Below are positions 14,480 to 24,988 of a stretch of DNA of 64,000 bases, piece by piece; the stretch's first letter is position 1, and every line of letters begins with the position of its first letter. This DNA is from Cliona cf. orientalis. Its lineage: Eukaryota; Porifera; Demospongiae; Clionaida; Clionaidae. Position numbers and translations under genes: made by a program. The stretch covers positions 744,001 to 808,000 of the forward strand of contig OZ005703.1 in assembly GCA_963930775.1 (NCBI GenBank). Direction: 5' to 3'. Under the pieces are notes generated by a model. The model worked only from the letters and a program-made list of their open reading frames with translations, made no database searches and had not been told where the DNA came from.

Positions 14480-17400
14480 CCCTCTCCCCTTGTGTGCACT
14501 TTCTCTGCCCCCATCGTTGTACATGTGACACTACTCTGACTCTAAACCCTCCTACACATGGAGTACATGATAGTATTTTCTTAAAAGCATGTCGTAACAT
14601 GACTCCTACTGTGTAGGCTGGGGTCAATCCAGGCTATGATTCTCATGCATACACCTCATTTAGACCAGCTACGTATGAAAGCTATGAGCAAATTGATTCT
14701 AAACCATATTCATTGGCGGTCCGCAGTGCATGTCTCTTCTTGTGAAGACAGAATACTAAAGTTTTTTTTATTACTTGGTGTGCTCCATGGGGAATTTTTT
14801 TGTTATTATTTGAGGAGAAGGAGTGAATTTCTTGTTTGTTTATGTTGTCGCTGCCTAGCAACACTCAATGCTTGACTTCATGCACACTCCCTCTACCACG
14901 TAATGATATTCATAGCTCTCAGTGCTACAGACGTGGATATTTGTGTGCAATGTACCGTACACACCTGATTTTGAAAAAAAAAATTGGAAAGCTAAGCATT
15001 TTTTATAAAATTTATACTATTACTGGCTATAAGTCAGTAGCAAACTTAGTATATTATAGCATAGTCCCATCCAGCATGCATAACAATGACAAGTCATCCA
15101 TGTAACTTTAAATGCTGATACTGATAATCAACCCTCCCTACTATCATTTAATTTTTACCAAAATCAACCTACTGATAGATAGAATTTGATGCAAATCTGG
15201 CATATTATTGTCGCACATATCACTCAATCGCCACACTATTTGAGATCAAGAATTTTTGTTTGAGATGCATAATGCAAGAAGTGGTGAACAGAGCATGTTT
15301 GCATGGGAGCTCCTATGAATACTCCCTCGATAGTAGTTGACTGTGAATGTTGGAAAAACTGCCATGTGAGCCAACATAGGGTATTATTACATACAATTAT
15401 GGTGTTTAGGCATTTATGATTACGCTTGGACTTTGCCTATAAACATAGACAGTGTTCCGTGCAGTGCTGGGGAGTAGCTGTACTATACTGACCTTGAGCA
15501 TACATGCTTAGACTAACTGGCTGGGATTATCTAACTATTTAATCATCAATATTACCATTTGTTCCCACTTCCCTTCGATCCCTTCCCATCCTGGCCCCCT
15601 CCCCCCGTACCCACCCACCCACCTCTGCTGCTTTGATCTGCACACACACACACACATTCTTATTCAAGCTGCCAGTGTTGGTGCATACAAGAACAAAATT
15701 TAATAATATACACCAGTGGCGTCTGTAGGTAGTTGTTTAACTGGGTGCAAGTTATTGAAAGTAGCTGCACAGATGGATGCATAAAAAGCTAGCAGAAGTG
15801 TACTATAGTATACATGACATTGTAGTATTATTAATAGTGTAATAACCTAGCTAGGTAATATTCCATGTAGACAGTCTATGTACATATACAGTGATATACG
15901 TTACATTACAGTATAGCTGGCTATGGCAGTGTAGTGAAATATGCCTACTGTGACAGGCTATAGGTAAACATGCATAGGATGGGTGCACAGGTGCATGGAT
16001 TGGGTGCATATGAACCCACATGCACCCCCCTGGTGACGCCACTGATATACACACATGCAGGATCAATAATAACAACACTATATTATACACATGCATTCAC
16101 ACACACACACACACATATTTACAGCTGCACTGTCTATCCGGCAAGGCAGGATTGTCCCAGGGACTCCAGTAAACGTAGCTAATTTTTCGGTCGTCGGCAT
16201 AGCCACAGTGGAGCTTGGTGGCAATCCCGCCAGTAGACCGACCTACTTCTTCGACTGCATCACTACCAGGAACAACGGCTCTGGAATCATGTGGGAAAGA
16301 ATGAGCACTGAACATCGATTTCAAGTAGGGGATATTCCAGGTGACCAACTGGCTGGAAAGAGGCTCAATGCTGGAGGAATAGATTATCCTGATTTGGACA
16401 TCTACATTTGCTCTGATCGGTACAGTGATGATGTCATCTCAGTAAATATCACAGCGTGTAAGTTTGATACAAAAGTTGAAATACCCTGCGCATTAATTTT
16501 ATTAAACTTTATACTCATATAAAATGCCCAGATACACATGTAGCATGTACTGGAAGGATTAATTCCTCTTAGCATAAATGTGAGCCTTTTTTGAAATCTT
16601 TACGAAATTGCTGTCATGATGGCAAAATATTAATTCTCTTGCTGTTCTCTTCTACAGTCAACCCGGCCATAATGGCAGCGGAAGAGACTGTTGGTGTCTT
16701 ACAAGGTCTAACTGTGGAACTAGAGGTCTACGTGTCCGGCTATCCAATACCGTCCAGCTCACAGATCATGTGGTACAATCCCAGAGGGGGTGAAATCTTA
16801 GATGGAGACGCTGGAGTGCAGTTTCAGGATGGTCGCAGAAGACTGATACTGTCCAATGTGGAGACTCAGCAAGCTGGACTGTACGAATGTACCGTTATTT
16901 TATCACATGATCCCTACATGGGCGCCATGACTTATATACAGCTCGACGTCTATGGTAAGCAATATTATTGGAATTGTGCGGCCATCTGAGTTATAGTAGA
17001 ACTTATGTATAGCGTAAGTACTAGTGGTCACTGTGTAAGACAGTCAGCTATATTACCGTAAATCTGGAAATTTTCGTTGTAAAAATATTTTCGTAGTCGG
17101 TGGCGGCTACGAAAATTAATCTTACGAAAATTAGTATGCACTATTAACGCTAATGCGGTAAGGGGTCGTTCCTACGAAAATATTTTTACACGAAAATTTA
17201 TCATACGAAAGTTTCTGTACACGAAAATTTCTAGATCTACGGTATGTACTTATTACTGCCTCTAAGTTCAAGATCCAAGTGATAAAATTCCATACACTAA
17301 TGTGACACCTCTTCAAAGTGGTCATGTACCTAATCCCACTAATATGATGTGTGGCCCATGGGTGCATGGCCGTTTTAGCTCTGTTTTCTATTAGAGTGGT

Positions 17401-18154
17401 AGCTATTTTTGTAGTTTAGTATGAGTGTAGAGCTAGTGTAAGTAGGTGATCCAATCGTTCACACCTGCACAGAAAGTTTGTAGTGCGTTTGCAGAAGTGA
17501 AGTTTTCTCCCACACTCCCACGTGTATGCTCTTGTTCCCGTTGTGTTCTGAGACAAGCTAAGGCAGCAAAATTGCATCAGATCAGAAGTGCAGCTAGCAT
17601 GCACAGATGTCAACCGACAGTAAATGTATACACGTATACTCACACTCAAACACAAGTACATCATCACAACAAGTCTACAGACAATGGGCTAGTAATACTG
17701 AAATGCCAAACAGAAGCTATGCCAATGTCGTACAACATGCTAATATTATATAATAGGGTACTTATAGTGCTTATGATATGTAAGTTATAACCTTGTTAAT
17801 CCACCTTACTGTATGGCAATGGGCTTTTAATTATTTCGTAGTTGTTAGACACGCTAGGTCAGACTAAGTGTCTCGGTTGCTAACTAAGAATACTATTACA
17901 TTGAAACTGCGTAGGTATAGGACGATGTGTAGCCGTTCAAAGAGCTGCATAGGGATATCAGGTAGCACGGCCAAGTGAGGGCGATATTGTATGACAGTGA
18001 CTGACAGACAATGAGATGACTAGAGCACAATTAAACTTTGCAATTAAAGCCTCTCAAAGCCTGTGTCACTAGATATCCCATGTCATAAAAATTTAAAAAT
18101 TACGTAGCTGGTGTAATAAAAAAATTCCTGAATTGTGATATAATGCTCACAAAT

Positions 18155-18185
<31 letters not shown>

Positions 18186-21100
18186 TGCATGCACTCCCAC
18201 ACTCAACATAATATGGACGCTATAATATCCACACACCCACACACACACACCCACACACACACACACTGTCACACCACAGTGCCTTCAGCGATTGAGACGC
18301 AGCCTATAGTGTCAACCGAAGTCGAAGAGTGGACCGAAGTTATCCTAAACTGTTCCGTCAGTGGTTCTCCCATGCCTATGGTCACGTGGGAGAAAGAAGG
18401 ACAGGCGCAGCTACCTGCAGGGGCAGTCCCTTCCCAAAACTGCTCCTCAAGTGGCAATATTGTAAGAACAATCAGCACTTTATATACGATGTCATAATGT
18501 TATTGTGATTTATCCTTTGACTGTAGGTTACTAGCTGTCTGACATTCAAGAGGGTTCGCTATGAGCACAGAGGGAGGTACAGGTGTGTGGCCAACAATAA
18601 TATTATAGTAACTCCTCGAGCAGTCTCTAATTATTCAACTATCGGAGTCTCTCGTAAGCAAAGTAGAAGTTATTCTAAACACAAAATCAATTTCAAAACT
18701 TTTTGCTTTGATTGTGTGCAGCTGTTCTGAGACTAGAGGACGCAGCTATGCAGCCGGTAAACGATCTTTACTTTGTTGAAGATCAGTCGAGTGCTAGGCT
18801 GGAGTGCTTTGGCTCCGGAAATCTGCTATGGAACAGTTCGACTCGTTTGGAAATCCCACAGGGCTCCTCGGGCAATATTTATCAATCATACGATCCAATA
18901 AATGATGTTCTGAGTTTGGTGATTCGAAACTTCACTAGGGTCACTACCTCCACCTACACTTGTACAACGGATCTGACTGATATGCAGAATAAACCAATCA
19001 CTGAGTCTGTGCTCGTCACTAGCTGTAAGTGAAGAGAGGAGAGAGAGAGAGAAGAAGAGAGAGAGAGAGAGAAGGAGAGAGGGGGAGAGGGAGGGAGAGG
19101 GGGAGAGAGAGACGTTTGTGCACTGCTAAATTCAGCTTAATTCTCAATTCCCCTCCACAGTTAATCCTGCTGTCATCATACAGTCTCGAGTACAGTATGT
19201 GCTGGCCGGTACTTCCACCACGCTGGAGGCTAAGGTATTCGCCTCACCTCCTGAGTCAGCAGTAGTGCAGTGGTACCACAGGGGAAGACTCATAAACGAT
19301 ACTACTGAAGCTAAGTACACTGCCACCTCAAGTGGAGACATTCACATGCTAACAGTGGACAGTGTCACTGTTGATGAACTTGGAGAATATACAATTGCCG
19401 TGATTCTTAATAGCGTGAATGCAACTGATAGAATCGTGCTCGAATTTCCAGGTAATTATAACTATCAATGCAAATTGTTATTACTTCTAACTAATTTCTG
19501 AAGTATTAAAATAATAATTATCAATGGAATGGCTCATTGTGCCAACCAACTTGATTATGTAACAATATTCCATGAGTATACATATCATGTAATATATAAG
19601 AGTCTATATAATAGCTATACCTTCTTTTCTAATTTCTACTTACAGTACCTCCCACTGCTACCATATCGCCATCGACAATCTCAGTGACTGAGGGTAACTC
19701 CATTAGTATCACATGTGAAGTTGGGGGCAGCGGACCTCTTACGATCACATGGTCGATGTCCGACGATAGTTCTCTGCCCATGGGCGTGCAGGAGAACGGA
19801 AACACTCTCTTCATTGCTTCAGCTGCCACCACTCATTCTGGGACGTACGTCTGTTCCGTGAGTAATCTGGCTGGTTCAGTGCAAGCGGAAACTACTCTCA
19901 CAGTCTTCTGTAAGTGCTTATTGAACGCAATTTGCAGCAATTTAGGTACTTAATTCTTGTGTTAATTTTTGCTTCTTTTCTTTGTAGATGGTCCAACAGC
20001 TGTTATCACTTATAACAATCAGACTTATACACCTGATCGGCCGCTCTACCGCATTTTTGACGAGAAAACTCAAGGCCCCAACATCTTATGCTCAGGTAGT
20101 GGGAATCTTGCTCCTACGATTAGGTGGATTAGGGAAAATGGTAGGGGCCTACCCAGTGGAATTGCTCAGATAACTCAGCCGAACGGAGACGTTCTACTGA
20201 TATGGCAAAGACCGCTGGAGTTCACGGACTCAGGCTCGTATCACTGCCAAGCCTCGAACAATATCGGGAATATTTCAGCTTCTTTTGAGATTTTGGTTCA
20301 AAGTAAGTTTTGTAGCTAGCTATACTGTGTCAATTATGTCTAGGTTCTTCTCCAGCAATATGTATGCTTCTTGACATGCGGATTGGTGTATGTTACAATT
20401 TTTGACCCCCCTCCTCTCTCTCTCTCTCTCTCTCTCTCGACAGTTGAACCCACCATTAACAGCATCTATCCTTTCAACTCTGTCATCACCCAAGACTCGG
20501 AAGAAACTCATACATACACAGTTCCTGTCAACTACATCGGGAGGACTCTAGTCTGTACAGCTAAAGGTTGGCCTGCCCCAGAAGTTGAGTGGCGTAAAGA
20601 CAATCTCCATCTCCCCAGAGACTCTGGTGTAGTATCAGAGTCTAACGCAATGTCTGCTACGGTCTCTGCAAGACTGACATGGACAAGAGAGTTCAAGGAC
20701 TCTGACGCTGGAGACTACGAGTGTGTCATCCATAAACCGAATACGGAAGTTCCATTGACTTCTCAAATAGTGCGGCTGAATCCTGGTCCCCCTACACCGA
20801 CCCCACCTCCCATGCCTTGTAGCGTTGACCAGCAATCTATCTATTTTCAAATTCGTGTACTTGGGACAAGCTGTGACAGCTGGGAAGGAGTTCAAGGTGA
20901 AGATATTGCAAATGAGCTCCGCAGCGTTGTCAGGACAGAGTGTGGCTGTACAGTTGATGACAGTAGTTTGGAGGTGACCGGATCTGCTCAGTGCAGCAGC
21001 AAAGTTAACGGAGCGGCCGTGTTCCGTGGACGAATTGAAGCAAGGTCACAACAGGACACTGAGAGTATATTCTGCACTCTGTTTTCTTGGCAACAGAAGA

Positions 21101-22912
21101 CGCCTCTCATCCGAGTCAATGACCAGCTTAGAACAGTGGACACAAGCTGCTCTCTCAGAGCCAGCAATTCACCGAATAGCGAAGAATGTGCTGCACCTGA
21201 AGATTCATCAAGCTTTGGACCAGTGGAGGGAGCGATCACTGGAGCTTTTGTCGGCACTGCTGTCTTAGTTCTTGTGGTGGTTCTGATCATTGTATCGGTT
21301 TATTGCTACCGCCGGCGAACAGGGAGTAAGGACTACAGCATCGACGTTGAAGGCACTGACCACACTTACTCAAGGTTAGTTATCAATATTAACTATAATA
21401 ATAATACAGTATGTGAAATACTAGCTGTTCTGAGACTTATCATAAATTCATTATACTGTTACAGTAGCTTCATCCTTTTATTTTAATATATTTTTATGCA
21501 CATATATTATTATAATCTATAGGACGGAATCATATACGAGGTATGGTCCACATAGTATCAATACACAAGAGGAACCTGTCTACAGCACTCTAACTCGAGG
21601 AAACACGGATGTCCCACAACACATGGAGAACATCCCTCTCGGGAAATTTCCAAACGATTCGAGTGAAAATTTAATCCCCGATGGAGCAATACCGGAAGAA
21701 TCAGCACCCAGGATGAAATCGGCTGCAGCATACCAGATTCCCGTGAGCAGCCAAGAAAATCTAGCATCTCCTGCCCCTGGTAGTGTGAATAACTTCCAAG
21801 CGATGAAGCGACAAGCAAGTACCAGCACCACTACTGTTGGGTACCACTCCACCAGTCACATTAATAGATCGAGTCCAATACAGAAGGTGCCACTACCTCG
21901 GCCTTCAAATTCATCCAACGAAGAGGGAAACAATGTCATGATAAGTGCAACAAGTCCGTGGAACGATTACGAACACATCGACGGAGACGATGCTTTTTCG
22001 CCAAGTTCCTCATTCTGTGATAGTCCGATATCCATTCCTGGCAAAGGACGACAGCAGAGTTCAGCTGGAAGAATGCGTACCTCTCCTAGAAGTAGCCAAA
22101 GACAACATGGCAATGCGGGGATGTCTGCTTCCGTACCCGTAGGGATCAACCCACCACAACTTGGGCCGACGGTTTTTGCCGTTGTGGAAGAGGATGGTGA
22201 TGAATTTAACACCACAGCAACAAGAGTTGCGGCTTCTCATCAGATACTGAACAATGGAAGGCCAGAGAGAAATACGACTATGCAAACTCGTGGAGTTAAT
22301 GACAGGGGCAGCCACAGCCCTACAGGGAGTACTGGGTCATCCTCCCCACACATGATGAAACAGGCGCTGATGTCGCAATTTCAGTCGGTCGATCACATGA
22401 CCAGCCGTCCCACTAGAGTGCCGGGCCGGGAGTCTAACTGCTCCGAAGCCCCACCTCCCTACACCTCCAGACCCTCATCGGAAGCCGTTCCCAACTCCGA
22501 TTCCGCTGACTCATCGATGATGGATAATGCAGCATACGGAGAGAGCCACCATCGTCCGTGGTACCAGGCTAGCGATTTTTCGTTAGATTCGAGTCTCCCA
22601 TCGACCATGTCTCCTGCTTCTAACAACTCCACCGGTGAACACATACAGCCTTACGCCATGATACCCAACGAGCACATCCCCTACCCCACCCACCACAAGA
22701 CTAGCACCACGAAGCTGAACAGTAACGAATCGAGTGCCATCATCGTGAGACGATCTAGCAATAATAGCAATCAGCAGCAGAAGCAGCAAAAGCAGAAGTC
22801 TACCTTCCAAACTCAGCCACCAGTCCAACCTTACGCCGAACCAATAAGATCCAGCGTTGCTAGCTTAGGCCACGCTCAAGATAGTCCTACCTTCTTCGAG
22901 GTGGTTGTTTAA
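9376..22912 (+). CDS. IgA: type I membrane receptor, 8 Ig-like domains, 8-Cys module, long tyrosine-rich tail (1502 aa)
   Basis: Exons: 9376-9451, 16125-16457, 16658-16954, 18280-18461, 18527-18653, 18722-19024, 19161-19451, 19646-19909, 19988-20302, 20444-21374, 21523-22912. Exon 1 encodes a signal peptide (MARWWNLERLLLLSVLICAL) ending in phase 1. The 6.7-kb first intron is inferred from phase and from the same layout in IgB and IgC. Ig-like domains (paired Cys, Trp, then a Y-x-C strand) map one per exon, all with phase-1 borders: residues 26-136, 137-235, 236-338 (two exons split by a phase-0 intron), 339-439, 440-536, 537-624, 625-729, 730-~850. A membrane-proximal module with eight cysteines follows (~852-980), then a transmembrane helix (~992-1016) and a 460-residue Ser/Pro-rich tail. 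The tail has motifs DHTYSR, PVYSTL, AAYQIP, NDYEHI, PPPYTS and QPYAMI. No kinase, phosphatase or TIR domain is visible. The likely role is cell-surface recognition or adhesion signalling through phosphotyrosine docking; the function is inferred. Confidence 0.8.
9452..16124 (+). other. IgA first intron (6.7 kb)
   Basis: A long intron between the signal-peptide exon and the first Ig exon. It contains a TC microsatellite block (14337-14486), CA runs near 15642-15655 and 16096-16114, and scattered ATAATATTAT words. Short open frames exist but none has splice context or recognisable protein features. An alternative, closer first exon cannot be excluded without transcripts. Confidence 0.5.
14337..14486. 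repeat. (TC)n microsatellite
   Basis: Two CT-dinucleotide tracts (about 14337-14363 and 14384-14486) separated by a C-rich spacer, in the first intron of IgA. Long Ser-Leu and Arg-Glu frames across it are not genes. Confidence 0.95.
17054..17244. mobile_element. MITE-like element, ~191 bp, TA-bounded
   Basis: Starts TACCGTAAATCTGGAAATTT and ends with the near reverse complement (its other end read backwards is TACCGTAGATCTAGAAATTT). TA lies at both outer ends, as expected for a Tc1/mariner-type target. The interior contains repeated acgaaaat words in both orientations, so the element is largely self-complementary. It has no coding capacity. It lies in the IgA intron between the second and third Ig domains. 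Confidence 0.8.
18231..18270. repeat. (CA)n tract upstream of IgA exon 4
   Basis: A CA-dinucleotide run ending about 10 bp before the acceptor of the exon at 18280, with a second run near 18155-18186. IgB has a similar CA-rich stretch (about 28270-28318) in the same position, so the feature is shared between paralogous introns. Confidence 0.8.
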
Positions 22913-23161
22913 AATTTATGATAGTTTTTTTTTTTGGTTCATTTTTTTGTCTCTCTTTCCTCATTTTACATGACATTTTCAGTCACACCTCTAACTCAAT
23001 CATCATGCTTCCTAATAATAACTATTATTGAAAGATCTATACATGATTCATCTTTAGTATCTATGGTCATGCAGTATCGTTGTTGCACTGTCACTGATGC
23101 ATCGTAATTATATATTATTATGCAATCATCGGTTGAAAATCTAGTGGTTAATTGTGCATGC

Positions 23162-23830
23162 ATGCATAATATTATTATACACACATGCTCGGCTTGGACC
23201 AAAAGCTAAGATTTCCTTTATGTCGTGCTTAGCTTACCAAAACATGAGCTTTCTGACACGTTTGGCAGAGAGTAATATAACAATATTATTATAGGGCAGA
23301 GTTTGTAATAATTTTCCCTATCCTATATACACATTTCCCACATGCATAGTGTATTGTATTGGGCGTGATCATCACTCTGTGACATTGCTTGGATGGCACA
23401 TGCATGTACACCTGGCCATTAATTGATCCTATGCATATTATTATACACACATGCTCGGCTTGGACCAAAAGCTAAGATTTCCTTTGTGTCGTGCTTAGCT
23501 TACCAAAACATGAGCTTTCTGACAAGTTTAGATAGGGCAGTTTGTAATTATTTTTCCCTATATATCCTACACATTTCCCACATGCATGAAATCCAAGTTT
23601 TTGTCTAGTGTATTATAGTATTATTGGGCATGATCATTACTCTGTGACACTACTTGGATGGCACACCTCTTAGCCATTAAATTTTAGACTATGCATGGTG
23701 ATATTACTGTGATCCTGAGTTAATAATGATGGATGATTACACAAATCATTCTGTGACATTGCTTGGATGGCACATGTACACCTGGCCATTATCTCGAGTT
23801 AATTGATCCTATGCTGATTGCACAAATTGT
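23162..23830. repeat. Tandem repeat, ~269-bp unit, about 2.4 copies
   Basis: Copy 1 spans about 23162-23430, copy 2 about 23431-23700, and a partial third about 23740-23830. Shared blocks include acacatgctcggcttggacc, the word gtcgtgcttagcttaccaaa, a block ending in ctacacatttcccacatgca, and cacctggccattaattgatc. The copies differ by small indels. A fragment of the same sequence (atagggcag... cctacacatttcc... aaatccat...gtctagtg) also occurs in the IgC intron at about 34970-35072, so part of the unit is dispersed. Confidence 0.8.
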
Positions 23831-24931
23831 CTATTATTCAAATTGCAAACTACCTGATTGTGTATCATTAATTTGCAACGTTGGTTGCTGCAATTTGCAG
23901 CTTCAGACTTTCCCTAGCTCGTCACAAGGGAATAGCTGTAATCATGTACTATCATAGTTTAATACCAGAGTGAGCAGTTCCTCAAACCTGCGGGGGAGTG
24001 GGAGGGAAAGTTCCACCTTATGTCCACATGCAGGTCATATGCCATAATTGTTACAATTCCACTTGGCATTGACAGTAGTACAGGCATGAAAATTTAAAAT
24101 TAAAGTAGCTAGTTCAATTTAATCTGAGCTGTATTAGGCAATAACGATCGATAGATTTTCATAACATTGATTGTTACAGTGCTTAGCTTTCATCATGTCA
24201 TTATCCCTTCACTATAGCATGCAGTGGGTGCATCTATAGTAAAGTTTTAGAGTAGCTCAATGTGGCCAATTTTATGCATGCGTACCCCTCAATAGATTAT
24301 TATAATAGCATGCATGCATTAGCAATGCCATGTCGGGAAGATAACAATCTTCTGTCACATGTACAATGGTAATTAGTATTGATGAGGCTAATACCATTGT
24401 GTGGCTCAGACGGTCCAGCTGACACAGCAGAGACAGGTCACTTCTGTATACATGTGGGAGAGCCTGGCATAGCATGGCCTGCACTGCTACTGTGATCAAG
24501 ATAATTGAAATCACGATGTGATCATTAGTTATGCATAGTGTGTAGGATGAGGCACGGCCAACACTGCATGGAATGTGCAGTGGGTTTAACCCCCACAAGT
24601 ACACGTACACACATAAATGGATAGTTATATAATTGTGCCTTCTTGCAGGCCATTAAGGCACCTAATTATATAGATCAAGTTGCTAATTTTGATATAGTTA
24701 AGGCTTATTATTCAGTTCAGAGCAATTAGAGTGACAGGACCACAGTAATCAGTAATTTTTCATAGTTTAGCTAGGGACAGCTGCTCATTTCTGGTGTGCG
24801 GATGGTCTACTGATTGTCATGCTGCATAAATGGAAAGTTGAAGTGCTTTTCATTGACTAGGAAACGTTGTACCAAAAAGCTGCAGTTTCAATACGTGACG
24901 CAATCATTTCTATATACGCGCGCGAGGTATT

Positions 24932-24940
24932 TATAAATAA
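24932..24940 (+). promoter_or_regulatory. TATA-like box of IgB
   Basis: The sequence TATAAATAA lies 49-57 bp upstream of the IgB start codon at 24989. That leaves room for transcription to start about 25-30 bp downstream, near 24965. Position and sequence are the only evidence. Confidence 0.35.
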
Positions 24941-24988
24941 GGTCATTCACCGTGACATCGAGACTGAGAAGGAACCGCCGCGTCTACG

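Larger units (their letters stand above)
16955..18279 (+). other. IgA intron between Ig domains 2 and 3
   Basis: A 1.3-kb intron carrying the MITE-like element 17054-17244 and CA repeats near its 3' end. The remaining sequence shows no gene. An open frame at 17446-17790 has no splice context or similarity that I can identify. Confidence 0.6.
22913..24988. other. IgA-IgB intergenic region
   Basis: A 2.1-kb gap between the IgA stop codon and the IgB start. The first half is largely the 269-bp tandem repeat described separately. The second half is AT-rich single-copy sequence. A TATA-like box lies about 55 bp before the IgB start. No gene was recognised. Confidence 0.6.

Noticed and set aside
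21623-21623. Independent gene starting at the ATG at 21623 (and the one at 31849 in IgB)
   Set aside because: Both frames extend upstream to a splice acceptor whose phase matches the preceding transmembrane exon; they are the tail exons of IgA and IgB.
20371-22912. Receptor tyrosine kinase
   Set aside because: The combination of Ig domains, one membrane helix and a long tail suggested it, but the tails of IgA, IgB and IgC contain no kinase motifs (no GxGxxG, HRD or DFG).
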